Assembly: GCA_964558275.1 (NCBI GenBank)
Contig: CAZLDH010000083.1
Coordinates: 1 to 12,795 of the forward strand
Length of the DNA: 12,795 nt
Direction: 5' to 3'
Source of the DNA: FW021-bin31 sp964558275
Lineage (GTDB): Bacteria > Bacteroidota > Bacteroidia > Chitinophagales > Chitinophagaceae
Shown here: positions 1 to 8,017 of the stretch, in pieces
How positions within the stretch are numbered: the stretch's first letter is position 1
Layout: every line of letters starts with the position of its first letter
Notes under the pieces: generated by a model
Databases searched by the model: none
What the model was told of the DNA's origin: nothing
What the model saw: only the letters and a program-made list of their open reading frames with translations
Made by a program: the position numbers and the translations under genes

Positions 1-79
1 CTTTATCTACCAAAGTTGTTTTTCCATGATCAACGTGCGCGATGATGGCGATGTATCTAATATCAATATTTTCTCCAAT
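1..79 (-). CDS. typA: TypA/BipA ribosome-associated GTPase, N-terminal fragment
   Basis: Only the first 26 or so codons are in the window; the gene runs off the left edge. The minus strand reads DIRYIAIIAHVDHGKTTLVD, which carries the G1/P-loop of a translational GTPase. IAIIAHVDHGKTTLVDK is the TypA/BipA form; LepA normally has CIIAHIDHGKSTLADR and EF-G has AHIDAGKTT. TypA binds the ribosome and helps assembly and stress or cold adaptation in many bacteria. The start is odd: from the in-frame stop at 125-127 to the conserved motif there is no ATG, GTG or TTG codon. The best placed candidate is ATT at 77-79, giving a leader of GENIDIRY before the GTPase core, close to the usual TypA N-terminus. 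It is divergent from the glycosyltransferase gene; I saw no exact TAnnTTTG element for it in the 198-base gap (80-277). Identity is secure, the start is not. Confidence 0.85.
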   Translation of the reverse strand, partial: MGENIDIRYIAIIAHVDHGKTTLVDK

Positions 80-245
80 GTATTTACAGGGGCTCGAAGG
101 TACAAATAAATGATGGGTTATACATCATATTGAAAAATGAGGAAAGATTTTAATGACGTATTCCGGTTAAGGGTACTACCAAATGGGCTCTTTCTCAAGA
201 TGGAATTATTTTCTATTTTATTTCCTGTTTATTGTCATAAGGTAT

Positions 246-253
246 TAATTTTG
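246..253 (+). promoter_or_regulatory. Possible -7 element of the glycosyltransferase gene
   Basis: TAATTTTG matches the Bacteroidota -7 consensus TAnnTTTG and lies 24 bases before the first ATG at 278. No good TTG stands at the expected 19-21 base distance upstream; the nearest TTG (232-234) is only 11 bases away. The assignment is therefore tentative. Confidence 0.4.
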
Positions 254-277
254 CAAATGATTTACGAATAATATTGA

Positions 278-1423
278 ATGATGATGAAGCCTGTGGCTAT
301 TTATATCGGAAGACTTTCTCCGGAAAGGGAAAGATGGACACTGACAGATCGGTGTAAATTTCAATGGACAATGGCTTTTATTGCGCAGTTTAGACGTTTT
401 CATTTTGTGTTAATATCCGAATCAGAGATTGAAGCCCTCTTTAGTGAAATAGAAAATGTAGAAACGAAATCTATGCCTGAGTATAAGGCTACTTCTCTAT
501 CAATCTATAGACATTTTAATTATAGATTATCCGGCATATTAAAAGCGAGCGGCTGTCAATTATTTATCTCTTTAGAAGGAATTCTTCCCAAGTCATATAA
601 AGGGAAATCTTGCCTATTGATTCCGGAAAGCGTTAGCAATGATGCGGAACAAAAGGAGCGGTCTGGACTCGATCGTTATAGATTCAAGTATTTAAAAAAG
701 ATGGCGTCGCAGGCAGATTGGGTAATTTGTCAGAGTCATTTTACAAAAAGCTATTTGCTACAGACATTGGCGCTTCCGGAGGAAAAGATGTACGTGATGA
801 TGGCAAAAACGGCCGGGAAGAATTTCCGATTGCAGGAATGGGAAGAAAGAGAGAAGGTAAAAGAACAATATGCTGATGGAAAAGAATTTCTTTTATGTAT
901 GGGAGGCTTTTCGAAAAAAGAAACCTTTGTGAGAATGCTAAAGGGATTAACGGTTTTAAAGAAAAAGATGAATTCGGGGATGGTTTTGGTGCTGTCCGGA
1001 GAAAAGAAGGAACCCTTTAAAAAATTCTCCGAGTTGGTTCGAACCTATCATTTCAGAAAGGATCTTAAATTTACAGGGGCATTGACCGAGAATCAACAAG
1101 CGGAGCTGATGGGCGCCGCTTATGCTTGTGTAATCCCTTCTGCTGATGTTGCCTTTGCCAGTCCTGTATTGGAAATGATTCATTGTCTCTGTCCGGTTGT
1201 TGCCCCTACAGAAAGCATACACGAAGCGTTGGGAGAGGATGCTGTTTTAAGTTTTGAAAAAAATAATTTTGAAGATTTGGGGGATAAACTCTGTGTATTA
1301 TATCGGAATGAAAATAAGCGTGCTGCGCTTATTCGGTCTGCAGAAAAAAAGGCTGAAAAGAATAAAGAGTTGGCGCTTAAGCCAATCTTTTCAGAACTCT
1401 TTGACAACTTGAGTAAGGAATAA
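278..1423 (+). CDS. Divergent GT-B (GT4-like) glycosyltransferase
   Basis: This 381-residue protein has the length and layout of a group 1 glycosyltransferase with a GT-B fold: an N-terminal acceptor half, then a C-terminal donor half starting near residue 203 (FLLCMGGFSKKE). KFTGALTENQQAELMGAAY (264-282) and SPVLEMIHCLCPVVAP (295-310) match the donor-site strand and helix of GT4 enzymes, typically GFGLPVLEAMACGCPVV. The first glutamate of the usual E-x7-E motif is replaced by Val291; only the second, Glu299, remains. The protein may thus be a divergent or altered transferase. There is no signal peptide or membrane segment, so it is probably cytosolic; sugar and acceptor cannot be told. Three ATG codons stand in a row at 278-286, and any could be the start. 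gldC follows after 39 bases but has its own promoter. The fold is fairly sure, the function is not. Confidence 0.75.
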   Translation: MMMKPVAIYIGRLSPERERWTLTDRCKFQWTMAFIAQFRRFHFVLISESEIEALFSEIENVETKSMPEYKATSLSIYRHFNYRLSGILKASGCQLFISLEGILPKSYKGKSCLLIPESVSNDAEQKERSGLDRYRFKYLKKMASQADWVICQSHFTKSYLLQTLALPEEKMYVMMAKTAGKNFRLQEWEEREKVKEQYADGKEFLLCMGGFSKKETFVRMLKGLTVLKKKMNSGMVLVLSGEKKEPFKKFSELVRTYHFRKDLKFTGALTENQQAELMGAAYACVIPSADVAFASPVLEMIHCLCPVVAPTESIHEALGEDAVLSFEKNNFEDLGDKLCVLYRNENKRAALIRSAEKKAEKNKELALKPIFSELFDNLSKE

Positions 1424-1440
1424 AAATAACATTACCTTTG
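1409..1440 (+). promoter_or_regulatory. Bacteroidota-type promoter of gldC
   Basis: TTG at 1409-1411, a 21-base spacer and TACCTTTG at 1433-1440 match the -33 TTG / -7 TAnnTTTG pattern of the Bacteroidota primary sigma factor. The gldC ATG is 22 bases after the -7 box, implying a leader of about 15 bases. The -33 box overlaps the end of the glycosyltransferase gene. Confidence 0.7.
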
Positions 1441-1462
1441 TGGCGAAATAAAAAATAGGAAA

Positions 1463-1822
1463 ATGGCGAAGACTTCAGAAATTAAGATTAATGTAAAAAC
1501 GAGCGATAAGCAAATTCCCGAAGAGATTACATGGAATGCCTCTGATAGTACGGCAGATATGAAAAATAAGGCCAGAGCCATGTTGCTTTCTTTGTGGGAA
1601 CCCCAAGAAAAAAATGCATTGCGTATAGATTTGTGGACAGAGGAAATGATGATGGACGAAATGGCGGAATTCTTTTTTCAGACCTTTGTCGGAATGGCAG
1701 AGACTTTTGAAAATGCAACTCAGTTTAGTGATCAGGCACAGGATATCAGAAAGTTTGCTGAAGCTTTCCTTCAAAAGTTTCAATCTCGCCAAGAGGAAGC
1801 GGATATCAAATCTCCATTATAA
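1463..1822 (+). CDS. gldC: Gliding motility protein GldC
   Basis: The 119-residue product has the length and features of GldC: it starts MAKTSEIKINV, has LRIDLWTEEMMMDEMAEFF in the middle (53-71), and continues into FVGMAETFENAT. GldC is a small protein of Bacteroidota with no signal peptide or membrane segment here. In Flavobacterium johnsoniae gldC is paired with gldB, and its loss only partly impairs gliding. No gldB is next to this copy. The gene is widespread in Bacteroidota, including members not known to glide, so its presence marks the phylum better than it predicts motility. It has its own promoter and lies 23 bases before the yqeY-like gene, probably as the first gene of an operon running into pheT. 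Family assignment rests on recalled sequence resemblance. Confidence 0.85.
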   Translation: MAKTSEIKINVKTSDKQIPEEITWNASDSTADMKNKARAMLLSLWEPQEKNALRIDLWTEEMMMDEMAEFFFQTFVGMAETFENATQFSDQAQDIRKFAEAFLQKFQSRQEEADIKSPL

Positions 1823-1845
1823 TCTGAAGCGCAAAAAAGAAAGCT

Positions 1846-2295
1846 ATGAGCTTAGAACAAAATATAAATCAGCATCTTAAAGATGCTATGAAAGCGAAAG
1901 ACCAGGTTAAATTAAGAGGCCTTAGAGCAATAAAATCTGCTATTCTGTTGTCAAAAACCTCAGGAAAAGGCACAGAGTTGTCAGAAAAGGAAGAAATCCA
2001 ATTGTTACAAAAATTGGTAAAGCAGCGCAAAGATTCTTTAGAAATTTATCAAGAGCAAAATCGCCCTGAATTGGCTAAAAAGGAGGAGGAAGAAATAGAA
2101 GTTATCTCTGCCTTTTTGCCGAAACAAATGGATGAAGAGGAAGTAAAAGAAAGAATCCAAAAAATTATTGAAGAAGTTGGCGCCTCTTCTCCTGCTGATA
2201 TGGGAAAGGTAATGGGGGCGGCAATGAAGCAACTTTCAGGAAAGGCAGATGGGAAAACAATCTCAACAGTCGCAAAGGCGCTCTTGGCAGGATAA
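1846..2295 (+). CDS. yqeY: GatB/YqeY domain-containing protein
   Basis: A 149-residue YqeY-family protein, the typical length. It begins with a helical segment (LKDAMKAKDQVKLRGLRAIK, 11-30) with the family's characteristic pattern, then EEIQLLQKLVKQRKDSLEIY (49-68), EIEVISAFLPKQMDEEE, and the C-terminal PADMGKVMGAAMKQLSGKAD followed by AKALLAG. The C-terminal part resembles the tail domain of the GatB subunit of Asp/Glu-tRNA amidotransferase, which binds tRNA; the role of stand-alone YqeY proteins is not firmly known. It is charged and soluble, without a signal peptide. It sits between gldC (23 bases) and pheT (48 bases), so it is probably cotranscribed with both; a tRNA-related role would fit the pheT neighbour, but that is only inference. 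Confidence 0.9.
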   Translation: MSLEQNINQHLKDAMKAKDQVKLRGLRAIKSAILLSKTSGKGTELSEKEEIQLLQKLVKQRKDSLEIYQEQNRPELAKKEEEEIEVISAFLPKQMDEEEVKERIQKIIEEVGASSPADMGKVMGAAMKQLSGKADGKTISTVAKALLAG

Positions 2296-2343
2296 ACTTT
2301 TAAATGACTTTAGATAACTTATCATAAATAACGAACCTCATCA

Positions 2344-4779
2344 ATGACAATTTCATATAATTGGTTAGTCGATTATCTACCCGAATTAAAAGAAACGACA
2401 AAACCGGATCCGGAGACACTCTCCAAGATACTGACTGATATTGGTCTGGAAGTAGAAGGCCTGAAAAAACAAGAGCAGGTTCCCGGCGGTTTAAATGGGC
2501 TGGTCATTGGCCAAATTAAAACAGTAGAAAAACATCCTAATGCGGATCGCTTAAAACTGACCAGCGTTGATGTTGGGGAAGAAGAGCCTTTACAAATTGT
2601 TTGTGGCGCACCTAATGTAGCGGTAAACCAAATGGTTGTAGTTGCTCCGGTGGGAGTCACTATCTATCCTTTGGATGGAGCTCCTTTTAAGATAAAGAAA
2701 GCCAAAATTCGTAAAGTGGCTAGTTTTGGGATGATGTGCGCAGAGGACGAGATTGGTCTTGGAGAAAGTCATGAGGGAATTATAGACCTGGATGGGGATG
2801 GTCAGCCTGGAATGCCGGCGGCTCAATATTATGATTTGAAAGCAGATTGGATTTATGAAATAGGACTTACCCCGAATCGAATGGATGCCATGAGTCATTT
2901 AGGGGTTGCGCGTGATGTTTGTGCTAAATTGAGTCACGATACCCGGAAAGAATGGATTGTAAATCCTGAACCTGTGAATGCTTTTTCACCCGATAAAAAA
3001 GAAGCACCTGTAAAGGTGACTATCGAAAATAATCGGGCTTGTGCAAGATATGCCGGTGTTACCCTTTCAAACCTGAATATTACGGAATCTCCTGAATGGA
3101 TACAAGAGCGATTACGCGCTGTGGGCGTGCGTCCTATCAATAATATTGTGGATATTACAAACTATGTGTTACATGAATGCGGACAGCCGTTGCACGCCTT
3201 TGATTTAAATGCGGTTAAAGGTCGTCATATATTAGTAAAGAACCTGGAAGGGGGGACGCCTTTTGTTACATTGGATGAAGAGACGCGTAAGCTTAGAGCA
3301 GAAGACTTAATGATTTGTAACGAGGAAGAACCGATGTGTATTGCCGGCGTTTTTGGTGGTTTGCATTCCGGCGTTACAGAGAAAACAACTTCTATCTTCC
3401 TGGAGAGTGCTTGTTTTGATGCGGTGAGTGTTCGTCGTACTTCATTTTATCATGGATTACGAACGGATGCAGCCACGCGTTTTGAAAAAGGAGTAGATGT
3501 TTCGGGTGTGCTTTATGCATTGAAAAGAGCGGCTTTGTTGATGAAGCAATATGCCGGAGCTGAAATAACTTCAGAGATAGTAGATTGTTATCCGCAACCC
3601 AAAAATAAAACTGAAATTGTCTTAAAAAAGGCTTATTTAGCCAAGTTAAGTGGTAAATCTTACAGTTTGCAACAAATTACTTCTATTTTGGGTCATTTAG
3701 GTTTTGAAGTACTTCATCAGTCAGAAGCGGAAATAAAGGTTGCCGTTCCCTTTAGCAAACCGGATATGTCCGTAGCGGCTGATCTGGTTGAAGAGATTAT
3801 GCGTATAGATGGCTTTGATGCGGTGGAAGCCCCTTCTTACATTCGGTTATCTCCATCTGCAAAAAATAGTACGGCTCCTTTTGAATCTCAAAAAGAACAA
3901 ATTGCTTCTTATTTAACAGATAACGGATTTTATGAAATTCTGACGAATTCTATTACGAACAGTGCCTATTATGAGGAAGGAACATCTTTAGTGAAGCTTT
4001 TAAATAATCTTACCGTAGAATTAGATGTTTTACGACCTTCCTTATTAGAAACGGGATTAGAGGTAGTCGCCTATAATTTGAATAGAAAGCAGGAAAATAT
4101 TCGTTTCTTTGAAACAGGTAAAGTGTATGCGGCGGAGAATGATAAGGAAACGCAAGTCTTGGGACTTTGGTTGTCGGGAGATATTCGTTCTGAGAATTGG
4201 ATTCAAAAGACAAGATCTGTTGATCCCTATTTTGTTAAAGGACATCTCAAAAATCTGCTAACTCGGCTTGGAATATCTGCCGGCGCATTATCTTTTATTC
4301 CAAAGGAAGAATTATCTTTGGATAAGAGCTTGGATGTTGTTATTGGGAAAACTTCTGTTGGACGGATGGGGAGTGTGTCCAAAGGCAGGCTGAAGGCTTT
4401 TGATATAAAGAAAGAAGTGTGGTATGCTGAAATTGAATTACCTGCATTAAATAAATTTATATCGAAGAAGGGCATTGCTTTTAAAGCGGTTCCTAAATTT
4501 CCTGATGTAAGAAGGGATTTGGCATTGATTTTGAATAAAAAAGTTGACTTTGCAGCGGTTGAAAAAGTGACGAGAGAAGTAAAAACACATATCTTGGCAG
4601 AAGTGAAATTGTTTGATGTTTTTGAAGGAGAGAAGTTGGGAGCCGATAAAAAATCTTATGCTGTGAGTTTTGTTTTTCGTCATCCCGAAAAAACATTGAC
4701 AGATAAGGAAATAGATAAGGTAATGCAAAAGCTTATCCGTACTTTTGAAAAACAACTTGGTGCTGAAATAAGAAGCTAA
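2344..4779 (+). CDS. pheT: Phenylalanyl-tRNA synthetase beta subunit
   Basis: PheT pairs with PheS as an alpha2beta2 enzyme that charges tRNA-Phe in the cytosol. The 811 residues are full length. In order: the N-terminal segment MTISYNWLVDYLPEL; the EMAP-type tRNA-binding OB fold (about 49-155, with VEKHPNADRLKLTSVDVG); the B3/B4 editing domain (about 225-395, with RPINNIVDITNYVLHECGQP and DAATRFEKGVD); the B5 domain (about 415-485); the catalytic-like core (about 490-690, with AADLVEEIMRIDGFD near its start); and the C-terminal ferredoxin-fold anticodon-binding domain (about 713-811, with FPDVRRDLALILNK). No pheS is adjacent; the two genes are commonly apart in Bacteroidota. I found no leader attenuator or clear promoter in the 48 bases upstream, so it is probably read from the gldC promoter or from one I could not recognise. 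Confidence 0.97.
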   Translation: MTISYNWLVDYLPELKETTKPDPETLSKILTDIGLEVEGLKKQEQVPGGLNGLVIGQIKTVEKHPNADRLKLTSVDVGEEEPLQIVCGAPNVAVNQMVVVAPVGVTIYPLDGAPFKIKKAKIRKVASFGMMCAEDEIGLGESHEGIIDLDGDGQPGMPAAQYYDLKADWIYEIGLTPNRMDAMSHLGVARDVCAKLSHDTRKEWIVNPEPVNAFSPDKKEAPVKVTIENNRACARYAGVTLSNLNITESPEWIQERLRAVGVRPINNIVDITNYVLHECGQPLHAFDLNAVKGRHILVKNLEGGTPFVTLDEETRKLRAEDLMICNEEEPMCIAGVFGGLHSGVTEKTTSIFLESACFDAVSVRRTSFYHGLRTDAATRFEKGVDVSGVLYALKRAALLMKQYAGAEITSEIVDCYPQPKNKTEIVLKKAYLAKLSGKSYSLQQITSILGHLGFEVLHQSEAEIKVAVPFSKPDMSVAADLVEEIMRIDGFDAVEAPSYIRLSPSAKNSTAPFESQKEQIASYLTDNGFYEILTNSITNSAYYEEGTSLVKLLNNLTVELDVLRPSLLETGLEVVAYNLNRKQENIRFFETGKVYAAENDKETQVLGLWLSGDIRSENWIQKTRSVDPYFVKGHLKNLLTRLGISAGALSFIPKEELSLDKSLDVVIGKTSVGRMGSVSKGRLKAFDIKKEVWYAEIELPALNKFISKKGIAFKAVPKFPDVRRDLALILNKKVDFAAVEKVTREVKTHILAEVKLFDVFEGEKLGADKKSYAVSFVFRHPEKTLTDKEIDKVMQKLIRTFEKQLGAEIRS

Positions 4780-4792
4780 AAAAAATAAAATC

Positions 4793-5080
4793 ATGTCTGA
4801 TTCCGAATTATCTGACATAGAAAAAAAGTTTAAACTATTGTTAAAACGTATGCGAAGCCTGCATAATGAAAATTTGATGCTGGTGGAGAAAATGAAGAAA
4901 AAGGATGCCGAAATAATGCGACATCAAGATCTTCTGGAAGCGTCAGAAGAAAAGATGCAAATCTTAAAAATGACCGCTCCTTCAGAGGGAAATGAAGGAG
5001 AATATAGAAAAGAAATACGTGCAACAATTAATAGTTATATCAAGGAAATTGATGGATGTATTGCGATTTTAAATAAATAG
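4793..5080 (+). CDS. Small coiled-coil protein downstream of pheT
   Basis: A 95-residue charged protein of unknown function. Residues from about 5 to 60 are strongly helical with a coiled-coil look (IEKKFKLLLKRMRSLHNENL, then heptad-like MKKKDAEIMRHQDLLEASEE). After a short loop (APSEGNEGE) comes a second helix ending YIKEIDGCIAILNK. A small coiled-coil protein with a similar REIDKCIALLN-like end is, as I recall, often found after pheT in Bacteroidota, commonly just before zapA; its size and heptads recall ZapB-type cell-division proteins, but that is inference. Here the next gene is sucA and no zapA is seen. The gene begins 13 bases after the pheT stop, so it is probably the last gene of that operon. 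No signal peptide or membrane segment. Confidence 0.75.
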   Translation: MSDSELSDIEKKFKLLLKRMRSLHNENLMLVEKMKKKDAEIMRHQDLLEASEEKMQILKMTAPSEGNEGEYRKEIRATINSYIKEIDGCIAILNK

Positions 5081-5092
5081 AATTTATTTAAA
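5068..5092 (+). repeat. AT-only inverted repeat over the stop codon
   Basis: TTTAAATAAAT (5068-5078) and ATTTATTTAAA (5082-5092) are perfect 11-base arms with a 3-base loop, spanning the TAG stop of the coiled-coil gene. There is no T-run after it and no G/C pair in the stem, so it is at best a weak terminator or 3'-end stabiliser. Confidence 0.4.
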
Positions 5093-5108
5093 CAAAGCAG
5101 TAGATTCC

Positions 5109-5139
5109 TTTGTCGAATCAAACATCCTAGATAACTTTG
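5109..5139 (+). promoter_or_regulatory. Bacteroidota-type promoter of sucAB
   Basis: TTTG at 5109-5112, a 19-base spacer and TAACTTTG at 5132-5139 match the Bacteroidota promoter pattern closely. The predicted start of transcription, near 5146, leaves a leader of about 107 bases before the sucA ATG. The leader is A-rich and holds a 24-codon open frame (5167-5241) of unknown meaning; I saw no riboswitch-like fold. Confidence 0.75.
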
Positions 5140-5252
5140 TGTTCTATAAAGAAGAAATACCGACCGATGCAAAAAAGAAAAAATGGCCGATATTTTAAAA
5201 ACGAAAAATTAAAAATTAAATCTCAGGAAACCAGAGAATAAATTCCAGAAAA

Positions 5253-7994
5253 ATGAAAGACTTTTCATTTGTTTCCAATGCCCACCCGGCCTACATTGAA
5301 ACCTTATATAAGGACTTCTTAAGAGACCCTGAATCTATAGACGAAGAATGGGCCTCTTTTTTTGAAGGCTTTGATTATGCCCTCTCTCGCGCGAATGGGA
5401 AACAAGGAGAAAGCGGAACATTCAGTCCGCAACAGATTTCTAAAGAATTTTCAGTTTATCAACTTATAAGAGGGTATCGCAAACGCGGCCATCTTATTGC
5501 AAAGACCAACCCAATTCGACCAAGAAAGGATAGACATGCTCAACTTGAGCTGAAGTATTTCGACTTGGGTGATGATGATTTGGATCAGGAGTTTTACGCC
5601 GGTTCTTTTATAGGGAAACCAAAGGCAACACTGAAAGAGATTCTTGAAGATTTGAATAAGTGGTATGCTTCTTCTGTGGGGATAGAATTTGAATACATCG
5701 ATGATCCAATAAAAAGAGGATGGGTCAGAGATAAGATAGATAACGACTTGCAACAACCTCTCTCGCTCGAAAAGAAAAAACGTATTCTAGAGAAACTGAA
5801 CGAAGCGAGTGTTTTTGAAAGTTTTTTACACAAAAAATTTATCGGGCAGAAGCGCTTCTCTATTGAAGGCGGTGAAAGTGCCATTCCTGCATTAGATACA
5901 ATCATTCAGGATGGAGCGAAAAAAGGTGTTCAGGAAGTGGTGATTGGGATGGCTCACAGAGGACGATTAAATGTGCTTACCAATATATTGGGTAAAACAT
6001 ATGAGCAGATTTTTGAGGAGTTTGAAGGTCGTGTTCCTGATGATCCGCATGCGATGGGGAGTGGAGATGTGAAATATCATGTGGGATTTCGTTCCGATAT
6101 TACAGCGCTAAATGGGAAAAAAGTCAATATTCAGATGGTGCCCAATCCTTCTCATTTGGAACTGGTGAATTCAGTAGTAAATGGGTATTCCCGCAGTAAG
6201 GCGGATGTGCTTTATAACAGTAATTATAATAAAATATTGCCCATCCTTATTCATGGAGATTCGGCTATTGCCGGTCAGGGAAATATTTATGAAGTGTTGC
6301 AAATGAGTAAGCTTCGTGGGTATTATACCGGCGGAACCATTCATTTTGTGATTAATAATCAAATTGGTTTTACTACAGATTTTGACGATGCACGTTCTTC
6401 TGACTATTGTACGAGTGTGGCATCCATGGTGGAAGCTCCTGTTTTTCATGTAAATGGGGATGATGTGGAAGCTGTGGCACGTGTAGCTGCTATTGCATTA
6501 GAATACAGACAAAGATTTAATACGGATATCTTTATTGACATGGTTTGTTATCGAAAATATGGCCATAATGAAGGAGATGATCCGAAATATACGCAGCCAA
6601 AGTTGTATGAATTAATTGATAAGCATCCAAGCACCAGAGAAATTTATTCGGAGCAATTAACGAAAGCCGGAGATGTAGATGCAGGTCTTGCAAAAGAAAT
6701 GAAACAGCATTTCTGGAAGACTTTACAAGATAGGCTGGATGATGTAAAGCAGCATCCTCTAAAAGATAATCTGCAAGAACCAGAACGTTGGTGGCAGGAA
6801 TTGAGGCCTTCTAAACCGGAAGATTTTGATCAATCTCCGGAAACTGCTATCTCCGAGGATGAGCTTAATTTGTTGGTTGAAAAAATGTCTTCTGTCCCCG
6901 ATAGTTTTAAACCGCTAAGAAAGATTAAAAAACTTTTGAAGGATAAGAAAAAGCTTTTTGAAGAAAAAGGTCTGTTGGATTGGTCTATGGGAGAACTTGC
7001 AGCTTATGGAAGTGTTTTACTGGAAGGGAAAGATGTGAGAATGAGCGGACAAGATGTGGTGCGAGGTACATTTTCTCATCGTCATTCTGTATTAAGAGAT
7101 GCTGAAACTTATAAAGAATATAATAGACTGAGCGAATTGTCTAATGATCAGGGGAAATTTAGAATCTTTAATTCTTTATTGAGTGAGTCGGCAGCGATAG
7201 GGTTTGAGTTTGGATATGCGTTGGCTAATCCAACTATATTAACGATTTGGGAAGCACAATTTGGTGATTTTGCTAATGGTGCTCAATCAATGTTTGATCA
7301 GTTTATTTCTTCCGGAGAGCAAAAATGGGGGCGTATGGATGGATTAGTTATTCTGCTTCCTCATGGATATGAAGGACAGGGGCCGGAGCATTCCAGTGCA
7401 CGTATGGAACGCTATCTACAGATGACAGCAGAATATAATATGATTGTTACAAATTGTACCACTTCTGCAAACTTATTTCATGTACTTCGGAGGCAATTGG
7501 CACTTCCCTTTAGGAAGCCGTTGATTAATTTTTCTCCCAAGGCTAATTTAAGACATCCGGGCAGTTATTCCCCGGCAGCCGATTTTACAAATGGAGGATT
7601 TAAGGAAGTTATTGATGATGATTATTGTTCTAAAGATCCGGAAAAGGTGAAAAAAGTGCTGCTTTGTAGCGGAAAAGTCTATTTTGATTTAAAAGAAAAG
7701 CAGCAAAATGAGGATCGAAAAGATGTGGCGGTTATAAGGTTGGAGCAATTATATCCATTGCCTGAGAAACAAATAAAGAAAATATTTGATAAATACAGTA
7801 ATGCAAACTATTTTTGGGTGCAGGAAGAACCTTTGAATATGGGAGCAGCCTGGTACCTGAAGATGAATCTAACAGCGCTTGATTATGGCATTATTAGCCG
7901 TCAACCAAGTGCGTCTCCTGCTACAGGTTATGCTAAAGTCCATAAAGAAGAGCAAAACGAGGTGATTGAAAAAGCCTTTTCTGTATTGAATTAA
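5253..7994 (+). CDS. sucA: 2-oxoglutarate dehydrogenase E1 component
   Basis: SucA is the thiamine diphosphate-dependent E1 of the 2-oxoglutarate dehydrogenase complex; it decarboxylates 2-oxoglutarate and transfers the succinyl group to the E2 lipoyl arm in the TCA cycle. The 913 residues are a normal length. Visible in order: the N-terminal E1o segment (AYIETLYKDFLRDPESIDEE, 13-32); YQLIRGYRKRGHLIAKTNPI (69-88); GMAHRGRLNVLTN (232-244); PNPSHLELVNSVVNGYSRSK (298-317); the ThDP/Mg site HGDSAIAGQG (334-343) with NNQIG (368-372); YRKYGHNEGDDP; and the C-terminal transketolase-like pyrimidine domain with FGDFANGAQSMFDQF and HGYEGQGPEHSSARMERYL. No lesions were seen. It has its own promoter, and the E2 gene follows after 23 bases, so the two are cotranscribed. 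E3 (lpd) is not in the window. Confidence 0.97.
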   Translation: MKDFSFVSNAHPAYIETLYKDFLRDPESIDEEWASFFEGFDYALSRANGKQGESGTFSPQQISKEFSVYQLIRGYRKRGHLIAKTNPIRPRKDRHAQLELKYFDLGDDDLDQEFYAGSFIGKPKATLKEILEDLNKWYASSVGIEFEYIDDPIKRGWVRDKIDNDLQQPLSLEKKKRILEKLNEASVFESFLHKKFIGQKRFSIEGGESAIPALDTIIQDGAKKGVQEVVIGMAHRGRLNVLTNILGKTYEQIFEEFEGRVPDDPHAMGSGDVKYHVGFRSDITALNGKKVNIQMVPNPSHLELVNSVVNGYSRSKADVLYNSNYNKILPILIHGDSAIAGQGNIYEVLQMSKLRGYYTGGTIHFVINNQIGFTTDFDDARSSDYCTSVASMVEAPVFHVNGDDVEAVARVAAIALEYRQRFNTDIFIDMVCYRKYGHNEGDDPKYTQPKLYELIDKHPSTREIYSEQLTKAGDVDAGLAKEMKQHFWKTLQDRLDDVKQHPLKDNLQEPERWWQELRPSKPEDFDQSPETAISEDELNLLVEKMSSVPDSFKPLRKIKKLLKDKKKLFEEKGLLDWSMGELAAYGSVLLEGKDVRMSGQDVVRGTFSHRHSVLRDAETYKEYNRLSELSNDQGKFRIFNSLLSESAAIGFEFGYALANPTILTIWEAQFGDFANGAQSMFDQFISSGEQKWGRMDGLVILLPHGYEGQGPEHSSARMERYLQMTAEYNMIVTNCTTSANLFHVLRRQLALPFRKPLINFSPKANLRHPGSYSPAADFTNGGFKEVIDDDYCSKDPEKVKKVLLCSGKVYFDLKEKQQNEDRKDVAVIRLEQLYPLPEKQIKKIFDKYSNANYFWVQEEPLNMGAAWYLKMNLTALDYGIISRQPSASPATGYAKVHKEEQNEVIEKAFSVLN

Positions 7995-8017
7995 TAAGGT
8001 ATATTAATTAAAATATC

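Noticed and set aside
1686..1880. 64-codon plus-strand frame overlapping gldC and yqeY
   Set aside because: It overlaps two supported genes in another frame and has no recognisable features.
2296..2343. Separate promoter for pheT
   Set aside because: TAACTTAT at 2315-2322 is a poor -7 match, and the nearest upstream TTG is 28 bases away, too far for the Bacteroidota pattern.
4447..4818. 123-codon minus-strand open frame over the end of pheT
   Set aside because: It lies opposite a well-supported gene, has a Phe- and Ser-rich composition typical of antisense frames, and shows no family motif.
5081..5252. 6S RNA or another small RNA gene in the gap before sucA
   Set aside because: The gap is explained by the sucA promoter and its A-rich leader; no 6S-like long hairpin is seen.
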